A DNA stretch of 64,000 bases from Lachnospiraceae bacterium (GCA_902363445.1 CABJAB010000004.1:186001-250000), one strand, 5' to 3'; positions 17,861-27,190 are shown, counted from the first letter of the stretch. Program-made: numbers and translations. The notes: generated by a model from the sequence alone, not told the origin.

Positions 17861-19248
17861 TTCACACCCTCTCTGGTGTCCTTTAAAAGGATTCCTTTGT
17901 CTGCCAAAGTGTCACGTATCTCATCGGCACGGGCAAAATCCTTATTTTTTCTCGCCTGCTGCCGCTCCTCGATCAATGCCTCTATCTCTCCGTCGAGAAG
18001 CTCCTCTTTCTTTTCTGTGATGATGCCCAGAACCCCGCAGAGGGTTTCAATGGTCTGCTTTGTGTATTCCGCCAGAGCCCTTGTACTGGCTCCCGTCACA
18101 GAAGTATTTGCCAGTTTCACAAGCTCAAATACAGAAGAAATAGCATCCGCCGTATTAAAATCGTCATCCATAGCGGTTTCATATTTGGCAACCAATTCTT
18201 TGATCTGAGCCTCAACGGCTTTTTCTTCCTCCGTCATGGACTCACCGGACGCAGAAGCCAGAAACTCATTCAAACGCTCCACCGCAGTCAAAATCCTCAT
18301 AAGACCGTTTTTTGACGCTTCCATGAGATCGGCGCTGAAATTCAGCGGGCTCCTGTAATGGGCGCTCAGCATAAAGAAGCGGAGCACCTGCAGGTCGTAT
18401 TTTTCACTGATCTCCCTTACGGTAAAAAAGTTCCCCAAAGATTTGGACATTTTCCGGTTGTCAATGTTAAGGAACGCATTGTGCATCCAATATTTTGCAA
18501 ACTCCTTGCCGTTGGCGGCTTCGCTCTGGGCAATCTCGTTTTCATGGTGAGGGAAAATCAGGTCCTCCCCGCCGGCGTGAATATCGATCTGATCTCCCAA
18601 ATAATGCTTTGACATAACAGAGCACTCGATATGCCATCCGGGACGGCCGTTGCACCAGGGAGCTTCCCAATAAGGTTCTCCATCCTTTTTAGGCTTCCAC
18701 AGCACAAAATCCAACTCGTCTTCCTTTTCGCCCACCACCTTGATCTCTCTGTGCCCGGCCTGCAGATCCTCCAGGTTTTTATGGGACAGCTTTCCATAGT
18801 CTTTGAACTTCTTTGTCCTGTAATACACTGTGCCGTCAGCCGCCCGGTAAGCAAAGCCCTTTTCTATCAAGGTCTCGATCATGGAGATCATGCCGCAGAT
18901 TTCCTGTGTGGCCAGCGGATGAGTGGTGGCAGGCTTCACATTCATGCCTTCCATGTCTTTTTTACATTCCGCGATATAACGTTCGGAGATGACAGAAGCC
19001 TCTACCCCCTCCTCAATGGCCTTATTGATGATCTTATCGTCCACATCCGTAAAATTAGAAACATAATTCACATCATAGCCTTTATACTCAAAATACCGCC
19101 GGACCGTATCAAATACGATCATAGGCCTCGCATTACCGATATGGATAAAATTATATACCGTCGGGCCGCAGACATATATTTTTACCTTTCCAGGCTCCAG
19201 CGGTACAAATTCCTCTTTTTTCTTTGACAGCGTGTTAAAAATCTTCAT
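17845..19248 (-). CDS. cysS: Cysteinyl-tRNA synthetase
   Basis: A 467-residue class Ia synthetase. Cys27 in VCGPTVYN is a zinc ligand, HIGN (36-39) is the HIGH motif, and RKMSKSLGN near residue 268 is the KMSKS loop. Length is normal. AGAAGGGAG precedes the ATG. It is the second gene of the T-box operon after cysE, linking cysteine synthesis to tRNA-Cys charging. Confidence 0.96.
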   Translation of the reverse strand: MKIFNTLSKKKEEFVPLEPGKVKIYVCGPTVYNFIHIGNARPMIVFDTVRRYFEYKGYDVNYVSNFTDVDDKIINKAIEEGVEASVISERYIAECKKDMEGMNVKPATTHPLATQEICGMISMIETLIEKGFAYRAADGTVYYRTKKFKDYGKLSHKNLEDLQAGHREIKVVGEKEDELDFVLWKPKKDGEPYWEAPWCNGRPGWHIECSVMSKHYLGDQIDIHAGGEDLIFPHHENEIAQSEAANGKEFAKYWMHNAFLNIDNRKMSKSLGNFFTVREISEKYDLQVLRFFMLSAHYRSPLNFSADLMEASKNGLMRILTAVERLNEFLASASGESMTEEEKAVEAQIKELVAKYETAMDDDFNTADAISSVFELVKLANTSVTGASTRALAEYTKQTIETLCGVLGIITEKKEELLDGEIEALIEERQQARKNKDFARADEIRDTLADKGILLKDTREGVKWTRA

Positions 19249-19325
19249 CGGTTTCTCCCTTCTGCTTTCTGCTCCGTTATTGAATCGTTTCTGTTCTGCT
19301 CTCCAGCTCCTCTTCCAAAGGAAAA

Positions 19326-20036
19326 TCAGGCGCTGCAGACTCTTCCTGCGCTTCGGGCTTTACCGGCTCTGTCTTGACAAACCTGCACCCGGAGCAGTTC
19401 CTTTAACCTTTCCAGCTCTTTTTTAATCTCCTGATTTTCTTCCTTTAACTGCCGGATATCCGCCAGCACCGGATCCGGCAGCGTCACCTGATCCATATCC
19501 ATCCTTGGCAGGCGCACGTTATTTCTCTTTACGCTTCTTCCGGGCACGCCGACTACTGTAGAATTTGGCTCCACCGGCCCCAGGACCACGCTGCCCGCGC
19601 CTATCTTAGAATTTTCTCCTATGGTAAAAGAGCCCAATACTTTAGCTCCTGCACTGATCATCACATTATCCTCGATGGTCGGATGCCGCTTTCCCTTTTC
19701 CTTCCCATTTCCACCCAGGGTCACCCCCTGGAACAGTGTCACATTGTCACCGACTATCGCGGTCTCCCCAATGATCACTCCATGGCCGTGATCTATGAAC
19801 AGCCCTTTTCCAATGGTGGCGCCGGGATGAATCTCAATTCCCGTTTTCCTGGCTGCCCGCTGGGATACCCATCTGGCCCAAAAATAATGCTTCCGGAGAA
19901 ACAGCCAATGTGATACCCGATAGCTCAGAATCGCCTTGAAACTCGGATACAGAAAAACCTCCATCGGTGTCTTGATAGCCGGGTCTCTCTCTCGGATAAT
20001 CGCAATTTCTTCTTTAATATATCGAATGAATCCCAT
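19326..20036 (-). CDS. cysE: Serine O-acetyltransferase
   Basis: A 236-residue hexapeptide-repeat acyltransferase making O-acetylserine, the precursor of cysteine. [25 protein letters not shown] repeats run from about residue 65 to 165 and contain the catalytic-region histidines. A C-terminal coiled coil (about 185-215) follows. The ATG at 20036 has an AGGAGAGG site; the frame extends 28 codons further without support. It is first in the cysE-cysS-mrnC-rlmB operon and directly downstream of a Cys T-box. Confidence 0.94.
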   Translation of the reverse strand: MGFIRYIKEEIAIIRERDPAIKTPMEVFLYPSFKAILSYRVSHWLFLRKHYFWARWVSQRAARKTGIEIHPGATIGKGLFIDHGHGVIIGETAIVGDNVTLFQGVTLGGNGKEKGKRHPTIEDNVMISAGAKVLGSFTIGENSKIGAGSVVLGPVEPNSTVVGVPGRSVKRNNVRLPRMDMDQVTLPDPVLADIRQLKEENQEIKKELERLKELLRVQVCQDRAGKARSAGRVCSA

Positions 20037-20143
20037 AATATCCTCTCCTTTTCTTTCCTTATAGAATATTATCCGTTTTAAAATCATTTCAATGGTCCTT
20101 GCAGAGCGTTTTTGTTTCATAAGACTCAGTTTCCTATGATATA

Positions 20144-20420
20144 AAAAAACTCCGTCTCAAAAGAGACGAAGTTCACTCCGCGGTTCCACTCTTCATAAGA
20201 CACACCTCTATGGGCGTCTCTCACTCGAGGTCTGTAACGTAAACCACACGTACAGGACTACTGCCGATGCCATCGCCCTGTCAGCTCCGGAATGCACTTC
20301 ATACCCGCTTTCCTAAGGTCTGCTTTCAGCCGGTGACAGACCCTCTCTGCTATTCACGCCGGTACTACTCTTTCCTTCAAAGCCTTTTCCTTTTTATGAA
20401 CAGGAAAAATCCTTGCTTCT
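20144..20420 (-). promoter_or_regulatory. T-box leader (tRNA-Cys, specifier UGC) upstream of cysE-cysS
   Basis: The minus strand has the T-box AGAGTGGAACCGCGG (20178-20192), then a terminator stem with TTTTTTT (20144-20174). In Stem I the context GAAG-TGC-ATTCCGGAG puts the specifier TGC (20294-20296) five bases before GGAG, the same geometry as the leuS leader. TGC encodes cysteine, which fits both downstream genes. Confidence 0.92.
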
Positions 20421-20426
20421 TTATCT

Positions 20427-20455
20427 AGTCTATGCAGTTTTGAAAGATTTGTCAA
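20427..20455 (-). promoter_or_regulatory. Promoter of the cysE T-box operon
   Basis: TTGACA (20450-20455) and TAGACT (20427-20432) on the minus strand, 17-base spacer. The -35 box lies only about 8 bases past the ispF stop. Confidence 0.78.
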
Positions 20456-20462
20456 CCCCTTT

Positions 20463-21041
20463 TCAGCCATTTCCCCGGCAGCCCCGGCAGCCCGCACAGC
20501 TTCCGCCCGCTCCAGCCGGCATGCCGCCCCTTCCTGTTTCCATGGGGTCATAACCGTAGCTGTAATTCCCGACAGTCTCAAGCAGGACTACTGCCTGAGA
20601 GGATATCCCCTCCCCGGCGCCGGTAAATCCAAGACCCTCTTCCGTAGTCGCCTTTACATTTACCTGGTTTACCGATATATGGAGCGCATCCGCAATATTT
20701 TGTCGCATTTCCTCTCGGTAGGGAGCCAGCTTGGGCCTCTGGGCAATCACAGAAGCGTCTATATTTCCTATAAAATATAGATTTTCTTCCAAAAGCTTTC
20801 CCACCTTCTCCAGAAGCTTAAGGCTTGAAATCCCTCGGTATGCTTCATCAGTATCAGGAAAATGCTTTCCTATGTCCCCGAGCGCGGCCGCTCCTAAAAG
20901 CGCATCCATAATGGCATGCAGGAGAACATCGGCATCTGAATGACCGAAAAGCCCCTTCTCAAAAGGAATCTTCACGCCTCCTATTATCAAGTCCCGTCCT
21001 TCTGTCAGACGGTGGACATCATAACCCATTCCAATTCTCAT
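20463..21041 (-). CDS. ispF: 2-C-methyl-D-erythritol 2,4-cyclodiphosphate synthase
   Basis: A 192-residue enzyme of the MEP isoprenoid pathway. The metal-binding GYDVHRL (Asp8, His10) and [11 protein letters not shown] are present, as is the C-terminal [10 protein letters not shown]. The family norm is about 157 residues; here the last 30 or so form a Gly/Cys/Arg-rich tail ([12 protein letters not shown] at the end) outside the known fold. Whether the tail is functional or a recent loss of the original stop is unclear. Confidence 0.94.
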   Translation of the reverse strand: MRIGMGYDVHRLTEGRDLIIGGVKIPFEKGLFGHSDADVLLHAIMDALLGAAALGDIGKHFPDTDEAYRGISSLKLLEKVGKLLEENLYFIGNIDASVIAQRPKLAPYREEMRQNIADALHISVNQVNVKATTEEGLGFTGAGEGISSQAVVLLETVGNYSYGYDPMETGRGGMPAGAGGSCAGCRGCRGNG

Positions 21042-21085
21042 AGCTCCTCCTAGTCATATTTTCAGCATATCCAGCATATACTGTA

Positions 21086-21114
21086 AGTATACCCCTCTTC
21101 TGTCCAATAGACAA
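21086..21114 (-). promoter_or_regulatory. ispF promoter
   Basis: TTGTCT (21109-21114) and TATACT (21086-21091) on the minus strand, spacer 17, about 45 bases before the ispF start. Confidence 0.6.
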
Positions 21115-21210
21115 GCCGGTACTTCTCTGCAAGTTATCCGGCGCCTATGCGGATAAAATATCCAAGAACTTAACAAACTCTTAAATTTTTATGAAATTCC
21201 TTATTTTTTA

Positions 21211-21239
21211 TTTAAACTTCATATAAAATCATGTATAAT
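21211..21239 (+). promoter_or_regulatory. Promoter of the opuC operon
   Basis: TTTAAA (21211-21216) and TATAAT (21234-21239), spacer 17, in a very A+T-rich stretch. This gives a leader of about 200 bases before the opuCA start; I see no recognised riboswitch in it. Just before the start is a three-codon frame, ATG TAT ATA TGA (21445-21456), preceded by AGGAGG; its stop overlaps the opuCA ATG. Confidence 0.55.
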
Positions 21240-21452
21240 AAAATAATTAACAAACAATTATTCATCCTTATCCTTCTAAATCTTTTCTGTATCAGGGAAA
21301 GCAATCTGTCATCCTCTTAAAACACCGTCTAACAAAGCCATATGAAACATCTGTCTTTTCCGGCCCGTAAATTATACAGAGCTTTTGTCTGTCATTACCA
21401 TTTAATCCGTTTCACAAGGCTTGCCATACATAACAGGAGGTATCATGTATAT

Positions 21453-22586
21453 ATGATAGAATTTCAAAACGTTTCAAAAACCTTTCAGGGGAATACTGTA
21501 ATTGACAACATCAGTTTTACGATTGACGACGGAGAATTTGTGGTCCTCCTGGGTGAAAGCGGATGCGGTAAGACCACAACGCTCAGGATGATCAATAAAT
21601 TGATTCTCCCTTCTTCCGGCACCATAAAAATCAACGGCAGCAATATCGCGCAGCTGGAAACAATCCCTCTTCGACGGCGGATGGGCTATGTCATCCAGCA
21701 GACCGGTCTTTTTCCCCACATGACCATCCGGGAAAATATCGAGATCATTGCCCGGCTCAATTCCAAAGATACGGCAAAAATTGAAAAGGACGCAAAAGAC
21801 CTGATGGATATGGTAAATCTGGATCCGGACGTTTACCTGGACGTCTACCCCTCAGAAATGTCCGGCGGGCAGCAGCAAAGGGCAGGAGTCGTCCGGGCTT
21901 TTATGTCCGACCCGGAGATCATACTCATGGATGAGCCTTTTTCCGCCCTGGACCCGCTCACGAGGACACAGCTCCAGAACTCTCTTATGGAAATGCAGGG
22001 AGCGTTAAAGCGTACCATTGTATTTGTAACACATGATATGGATGAAGCGGTGAGATTGGCAGACCGAATCTGCATCATGGAAGACGGAAAGATCACTCAG
22101 TTTGACAACCCGGAAATGATCATGAAACATCCCGCCAATGATTTTGTCCGGGAATTTGTGGGGCCGAACCGGATATGGATGTCGCCGGAGCTTATAAAGA
22201 CTCAGGATATCATGATTCGGGAGCCTGTCTGCTGCCTTCCCTGGATGCCAGTCTTCAAATGTATCGAACTGATGAGCCAGAAAAAAGTGGACACGCTCAT
22301 GGTGACGGATCCGAAAAAGCATCTGCTCGGCGTACTGTTCGCGGAGTCTCTGATCGGAACTCACGATACCAAACGTCCTGCTCAGGATCTGATGGAAAAA
22401 TCCTTTACTTCCGCCAGCCCGGACAGCTCCATCGTAGATTTGCTGAATCTGTTCAATGAAAGGAAGCTCTCCACTTTGCCGGTAATCAATGAGCAGGGCA
22501 TCATTGAAGGCCTGATCACCAGAAGTACACTGGTCACCACCCTCAGCCGCCAGTTCATTTCAGAGGAAGAGGAGGAAAGAGCATGA
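21453..22586 (+). CDS. opuCA: Glycine betaine/carnitine/choline ABC transporter, ATP-binding protein
   Basis: A 377-residue ABC ATPase of the OpuC/ProV type. Walker A GESGCGKTT is at 34-42, the signature SGGQQQR follows, and Walker B is ILMDEP. The C-terminal 120 residues form a CBS-domain pair, which in OpuA/OpuC senses ionic strength or c-di-AMP. The ATG at 21453 is chosen by homology; the frame extends 37 codons upstream without support. It overlaps the permease gene by 4 bases. Confidence 0.93.
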   Translation: MIEFQNVSKTFQGNTVIDNISFTIDDGEFVVLLGESGCGKTTTLRMINKLILPSSGTIKINGSNIAQLETIPLRRRMGYVIQQTGLFPHMTIRENIEIIARLNSKDTAKIEKDAKDLMDMVNLDPDVYLDVYPSEMSGGQQQRAGVVRAFMSDPEIILMDEPFSALDPLTRTQLQNSLMEMQGALKRTIVFVTHDMDEAVRLADRICIMEDGKITQFDNPEMIMKHPANDFVREFVGPNRIWMSPELIKTQDIMIREPVCCLPWMPVFKCIELMSQKKVDTLMVTDPKKHLLGVLFAESLIGTHDTKRPAQDLMEKSFTSASPDSSIVDLLNLFNERKLSTLPVINEQGIIEGLITRSTLVTTLSRQFISEEEEERA

Positions 22587-24160
22587 CAGAATTCATTCAA
22601 TATATTATTTCCGCGAGGTCTGAGATCCTGTCTTTATTCCTGGAACATATACAGCTCACCACCCTGGCCCTGGCTGCCGCCATACTCATCGGAGTTCCCC
22701 TGGGCATTTTGATTTCTTATCTAAAGCCCGCGAGCAAGCCTATTCTGGCCTTTGCCAATCTGGTGCAGGCAATCCCCAGCATGGCTCTCCTGGGGCTGAC
22801 TATCCCGGTCCTGGGAATCGGCATGAAGCCGGCAATCTTCCTGGTGGTCATCTATTCCCTGCTGCCCATCATAAAAAACACCTATGCCGGCCTGATGAAC
22901 ATAAACGCCCAGACACTGGAAGCCGCGAGGGGCATCGGGCTCACAAAATGGCAGATACTGTTCAAAATCCGTTTCCCCTTAGCCATGCCTGTCATCATGA
23001 CCGGTGTGCGTATTTCTGCCGTATCGGCAGTAGGCCTGATGACACTGGCGGCTTTTGTCGGCGGCGGCGGTCTCGGGTTTTTGGTCTTTTCCGGAATTCG
23101 TACCGTCAACAACTATAAGATTCTGGCAGGCGCGATTCCTGCCTGTATCCTGGCGCTGTTGGTTGACCGGATATTCTCTGCCGTCGAAACTCTCGTCACT
23201 CCCATCAGCCTCATGGCCGGTGATAATAAGGAAAAGAAAAAGAAACATAAAAAAAAGGAACGCGTTGTCGCCATCACTGCGGCGGTGCTGCTCGCAGCCT
23301 TGTTCATCGGAAATGTATTCCGTCCTACTGAGGAGACGTCCATCCGTATCGGGAGCATGGATTTTTCAGAAAATGAGATCCTTGCATACATGCTCTCGGA
23401 GGCTGCCGAAACAAAGCTCGGCATATCCGTGGAGACCACTCCCGATCTGGGAGGCTCCTCCATCTGCCTCACCTCTATCCAAAGCGGTGACATCGACGGC
23501 TACGTAGAATACACCGGGACCATCTATGTGAGCATCCTTGGAAAACAGGCTATTTCCGACGTACAGGAGGTCTATGACACCTCCAGGCAGGGAATGAAGG
23601 ACAAATATGACCTGGAGCTCCTCTCTTCCTTAAATGTGAACAATACGTATACCCTTTCCACAACCAAGGAAATCGCAGAAAAATATCATCTGGAAAGCAT
23701 CAGCGACCTCGCCAAGGTCAACGGCCAGCTCCGCGTGATCTCTACTCTCACCTTTTTAAACCGTGCCGACGGACTGGAGGGTGTAAAAAAACTGTATGGA
23801 TTAAAATTTGCTTCGGAGATCGGTGTGGACGGAGCGCCTCGCTATACTGCGCTCTTGAACGGCGAGGGAGAAATCATAGACGCATATTCCACAGACGGTC
23901 TGATAAAGAAATTTGATCTTAAAATATTGGAAGACGACAAGGGCGCGTTCCCGCCCTATTATGCAGTTCCCGTATTCCGCAGTGAAACTCTGGAGAAATA
24001 TCCTGAACTGGCAGAAATCACCGATACGCTGGCCGGCGCATTATCCACGGACATCATGGCCGGTCTCAACTATCTGGTAGATGAAGAGGACCGCCCTGCA
24101 CAGGATGTGGCCCACGAGTTTTTGAAAGAAAACCTCCCGGAGCTCGCCAGCCAGGATTAA
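22583..24160 (+). CDS. Fused OpuC permease and substrate-binding protein (osmoprotectant uptake)
   Basis: A 525-residue fusion. Residues 1-215 form the inner-membrane permease, with five or six hydrophobic segments and the EAARGIGLTKWQ coupling loop. A lysine-rich linker and one more membrane segment (about 225-245) lead to a glycine betaine/choline-binding domain (about 250-525) facing outside. Such fusions (OpuCB+OpuCC) are common in Clostridia and streptococci. With OpuCA this makes a complete transporter for compatible solutes. It overlaps opuCA by ATGA. Confidence 0.92.
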   Translation: MTEFIQYIISARSEILSLFLEHIQLTTLALAAAILIGVPLGILISYLKPASKPILAFANLVQAIPSMALLGLTIPVLGIGMKPAIFLVVIYSLLPIIKNTYAGLMNINAQTLEAARGIGLTKWQILFKIRFPLAMPVIMTGVRISAVSAVGLMTLAAFVGGGGLGFLVFSGIRTVNNYKILAGAIPACILALLVDRIFSAVETLVTPISLMAGDNKEKKKKHKKKERVVAITAAVLLAALFIGNVFRPTEETSIRIGSMDFSENEILAYMLSEAAETKLGISVETTPDLGGSSICLTSIQSGDIDGYVEYTGTIYVSILGKQAISDVQEVYDTSRQGMKDKYDLELLSSLNVNNTYTLSTTKEIAEKYHLESISDLAKVNGQLRVISTLTFLNRADGLEGVKKLYGLKFASEIGVDGAPRYTALLNGEGEIIDAYSTDGLIKKFDLKILEDDKGAFPPYYAVPVFRSETLEKYPELAEITDTLAGALSTDIMAGLNYLVDEEDRPAQDVAHEFLKENLPELASQD

Positions 24161-24203
24161 AACGGAAAGAATGGAGCACACAGGAAATTTTATGTTTCAG
24201 CGC

Positions 24204-24232
24204 TTGACTATTTAAGCCATACCCGGTATAAT
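24204..24232 (+). promoter_or_regulatory. tRNA-Gly promoter
   Basis: TTGACT (24204-24209) and TATAAT (24227-24232), spacer 17, ending 10 bases before the tRNA. Confidence 0.82.
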
Positions 24233-24242
24233 ATTCTTGCGT

Positions 24243-24313
24243 GCGGATGTAGTTCATTGGTAGAACACCAGCTTCCCAAGCTGGATAGGCGGGTTCGATT
24301 CCCGTCATCCGCT
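24243..24313 (+). tRNA. tRNA-Gly (CCC)
   Basis: A 71-nt cloverleaf. Acceptor GCGGATG pairs with CATCCGC, and the anticodon stem-loop CAGCT-TCCCAA-GCTG gives anticodon CCC (24275-24277). CCA is not encoded. Confidence 0.95.
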
Positions 24314-24317
24314 CTTG

Positions 24318-24345
24318 AAAACCCTTGCAGATCAAGGGTTTTTTT
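24318..24345 (+). terminator. Terminator after tRNA-Gly
   Basis: AAAACCCTTG and CAAGGGTTTT form a stem followed by a T-run. The stem arms match the terminator after tRNA-Met near 28.8 kb. From 24346 to 24459 I see nothing else. Confidence 0.85.
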
Positions 24346-24459
24346 GATTGCCTACACCAATAAGCATACAAGTCCATCTAATAAAATAGTCTGTAAAGCT
24401 GCTGTATAAAAAGGCGAGCCTTCAATGTGTCTGAAGACCCGTCTTAATTTTGTTGCTGT

Positions 24460-25056
24460 TTAAGATTTTTTTCTCAAAGAAATGATCAATTTATTGATTA
24501 CAATAATTTCGTCATTGCCCGCATCTACCCAACACTCACTGATTTTTCCGTCACTTGAATGGAAAATCAAGCTCTTGTTATCTACATATTCCATCAGGTC
24601 AAAATCCAAGTTATCATAATACGCTAATTCCTCATCAGGACAAATTATACTCCCGATCAGTTCTTCTTGGATTTTTTCTACGAGCGGTTTATCCAAAATA
24701 TCAGTTTCATAATTTCGAGTCCCTACATATTTATGGTCTTGGTACGCCGGGTCATCATCTGAAAATGGATTAAAAACGGTAAAGGTATCACCATCCAATG
24801 AATAGGTTTTAGATTTCTCTATCTTCCATTTTTCTTCCAGCATTGGAGTCGGCACATAAAATTTACAAGGACGTATCCATTTTTTAGTGTGATATTCACC
24901 GTACCAATCATCAAATTCTTTGTTTTCTTCTGACATAGAATTACTTGCTGTTTCCGTTATATTATTTTTTAATGTACAACCGCTGAGCAATAATACCAGA
25001 AGAACCAAACCGCTGATTACGATTCTCCTGTATACAATAATATAATAATGGTTCAC
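24460..25056 (-). CDS. Predicted lipoprotein of unknown function
   Basis: About 198 residues. A basic N-terminus and a hydrophobic segment rich in Leu/Val end in the lipobox LLSGC, so the mature protein should be lipid-anchored outside the membrane. The rest is acidic with several aromatic residues, and I recognise no domain. The GTG at 25056 is preferred because AAGGAG precedes it by 6 bases; a TTG lies 18 bases further up. It follows the coiled-coil gene by about 40 bases, probably in one transcript. Confidence 0.75.
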   Translation of the reverse strand: MNHYYIIVYRRIVISGLVLLVLLLSGCTLKNNITETASNSMSEENKEFDDWYGEYHTKKWIRPCKFYVPTPMLEEKWKIEKSKTYSLDGDTFTVFNPFSDDDPAYQDHKYVGTRNYETDILDKPLVEKIQEELIGSIICPDEELAYYDNLDFDLMEYVDNKSLIFHSSDGKISECWVDAGNDEIIVINKLIISLRKKS

Positions 25057-25094
25057 CTTTAGCTCCTTAAACAAAAACTCTGATTATTTAGCTG

Positions 25095-25751
25095 CTAATA
25101 ACAAACCTTACAGCCTCTGCTTTTGCCACTTTCTGAAATGGTTCCTTCGTATATCGTCTTTGACCGCTTTAGCGTGGAGCAATTCGGTGTAGAATGATAC
25201 ACTTTTCCTCCCGGCGTCCAATATACGATTGCTCCTCTAGGGGTGTCGTCCTCCTCTTGTGAAGAAGTATTGGAACCGGAGCTGCGCCCTGAGGTCTGAG
25301 ACGCCTCTAAACTGCTTATTTGTTCTCTTAACTCGGCATTCTCTTGCTGCAGGGACTCTGCCCGACCATTCAGTTCATCAATCTCGCTTTGCTGATTCTC
25401 TAAAACGGATAATTCGTCTATTCTGGCTTCCGCGGATTCCAGCTCCTTCTGTTTCTTATCTAAAGTGTCCTGCGCGGTGCTGAAACTCTGAGCTATGTCG
25501 TCGTTGACGGACTCTAGTTCTGCTGCCCGTGACTCTAACGGTTGAATATTTGAAACATATTTGTCAACGTCCTTTTGCAATGATTCAATCGTTTCTTGTA
25601 AAGAACTAATCTCATCATCAAGAAAATCAGAATTGTTTTCCAGGCGATATACAGAATATCCCAGGATTGAACTAACTAATATTATAATAATGATTGCCGG
25701 AAGCAAAACTGGCAAATGCAGTTTTACAAATGAGGTGATTTTATTTTTCAT
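25095..25751 (-). CDS. Membrane-anchored coiled-coil protein with C-terminal Cys-rich domain
   Basis: A 218-residue protein: one membrane segment (about 13-32), a long coiled coil (about 35-145, repeated E/L/Q heptads), a Ser/Gly linker with an acidic patch, then a 45-residue domain with YHSTPNCSTL and GCKVCY. The Cys pattern resembles the Ada-type zinc-binding fold often found at the ends of clostridial surface or DNA-related proteins. Function unknown. AGGAAAAGGAA precedes the ATG. Confidence 0.75.
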   Translation of the reverse strand: MKNKITSFVKLHLPVLLPAIIIIILVSSILGYSVYRLENNSDFLDDEISSLQETIESLQKDVDKYVSNIQPLESRAAELESVNDDIAQSFSTAQDTLDKKQKELESAEARIDELSVLENQQSEIDELNGRAESLQQENAELREQISSLEASQTSGRSSGSNTSSQEEDDTPRGAIVYWTPGGKVYHSTPNCSTLKRSKTIYEGTISESGKSRGCKVCY

Positions 25752-25825
25752 GCGTTCCTTTTCCTGCCTTATCGTTTGTTATTTATCCATTGTCTATTTG
25801 CTGTCAGCCTTCAGCTCATAAGCTG

Positions 25826-26251
25826 CTATAACAGCGCGAAATGAGGGCTCTCGATCACTGGCTTCATCTGGCACAAACAGAATGGGTGTCCTGCCGGGTC
25901 GAACATAACCCTCCATCCATCGGAAAATTGTTCATCTGCGATTACCGCCCCGCAATGGACCGCGTATTGGACTGCCCTTTCCAGATCGCTGACCGCAAAA
26001 TCCAGATGCGCCATCTGCTGCTGAGCCTTTGAATCTCCCGGCCATACAGGCGGGATATAATCCGGATTCCGCTGAAACGTGATGCCGGGATAAGCGCCCT
26101 GAGCTGTGCCTGGAGCGCATATACACGCATATTCTTCATCGTAAAATGGCATCTCCCACTTGAGCAATTCCGCATAGAATTTTGCCAGCTCGATCGGCTC
26201 CCGGCAGTCCATCGTAAACGAATACATTTTAATCTTTAATTCATCGTCCAT
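25826..26251 (-). CDS. VOC (glyoxalase/bleomycin-resistance) family protein
   Basis: A 141-residue protein with two beta-alpha-beta-beta-beta modules typical of the vicinal oxygen chelate fold: MDCREPIELAKFYAELL at the start and MAHLDFAVSDLERAV in the second half. Substrate unknown. The ATG at 26251 has GGGAGGT 9 bases upstream; an upstream in-frame start is unsupported. It follows the acetyltransferase gene by 19 bases. Confidence 0.82.
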   Translation of the reverse strand: MDDELKIKMYSFTMDCREPIELAKFYAELLKWEMPFYDEEYACICAPGTAQGAYPGITFQRNPDYIPPVWPGDSKAQQQMAHLDFAVSDLERAVQYAVHCGAVIADEQFSDGWRVMFDPAGHPFCLCQMKPVIESPHFALL

Positions 26252-26270
26252 AATACAATTACCTCCCGTC

Positions 26271-26906
26271 TCACTCAAGAAATGAATGGCTCATAATATA
26301 AAATTCTTCCTGACTCGGCAAATGCTTCTTCTCCATTTTTTCCAGAGTATCATCATATTTCTGTGCTTCTTCCTCGGTAATCGCCATCACAGGACTGTCA
26401 TGATAAAACCATTTTTTTCCGTTCAGAACGCCGGGTACAAGCTCTTTTACCATCATCGCCGCCGGATATTTTCCATTCTCCATACAGACATTGTATTTTT
26501 TGCAGCTCACAAATCCACGGCTTACATAATTTGCCGGACTTCCAAGTATGACAATCACATCATAGCCCAGCGACACCGCCTGTTTAAACGAATATTCCAT
26601 GAGGATCTTCCCGTAGCCCTTTCTCTGATGCTCCGGGACAACACAAACAGGGCCAAAGGTGAGAATTTCCTTTTCCACTCCGGACTCATCTGTCAGCTTG
26701 GCTTTTGTATACATGATATTTCCGATCACCTGACCGTCAAGTTCCATCACAAAATCCAGCTCTGGTATGAAATCCTCATGTCCGCGCATGATATGGACCA
26801 GATAATGCTCTACACATCCCGGGACATAAAGATTATAAAATGCTTTCCTTGTAATTCCCTCTACAATATTGTAATCCTCTTCTTTTTCATTTCTTATGGT
26901 TATCAT
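26271..26906 (-). CDS. GNAT-family N-acetyltransferase
   Basis: About 211 residues. The acetyl-CoA-binding motif A is seen as VVPEHQRKGYGKILM (Q/RxxGxG/A), flanked by the expected beta strands. The C-terminal region (VKELVPGVLNG) is of the YhbS-like subgroup. Substrate unknown. Start chosen at MITIRNEKEED rather than 11 codons upstream. Confidence 0.82.
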   Translation of the reverse strand: MITIRNEKEEDYNIVEGITRKAFYNLYVPGCVEHYLVHIMRGHEDFIPELDFVMELDGQVIGNIMYTKAKLTDESGVEKEILTFGPVCVVPEHQRKGYGKILMEYSFKQAVSLGYDVIVILGSPANYVSRGFVSCKKYNVCMENGKYPAAMMVKELVPGVLNGKKWFYHDSPVMAITEEEAQKYDDTLEKMEKKHLPSQEEFYIMSHSFLE

Positions 26907-26990
26907 CCTATATACTCCTATAAACTTTATATCTGTCAAATACCTCTCACCGCCCGAAAACGAATCAGCACCGTTAAGTATTCTTTCATT

Positions 26991-27190
26991 TTAATCTCTC
27001 ATCGTACAAATGTCAAACAGACCGTTTAGTCCTTGAATATTTTCAAGACTAACTTGACTTATGAATCAGATGAGACAGGAGAAAATCCGGTTCCATCCAG
27101 GCGGCTCGCTGGCAGCCGTAACCAGAATTTTTACGGTCCGGAACTTCTGCCGGTGTCTAACTTGGGCTTGATCAGAGCTTACTAATAATG
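26991..27190 (-). pseudogene. Possible decayed reading frame with one in-frame stop
   Basis: In the 440-base gap between the acetyltransferase and the next plus-strand gene, one minus-strand frame is open for about 65 codons except for a single TGA (27066-27068). It has no ribosome site or clear start. The residues after the stop end in GLNGLFDICTMRD. It may be a remnant of a larger gene or a chance frame. Otherwise the gap holds only a TATAAT-like element just before 27350. Confidence 0.25.
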
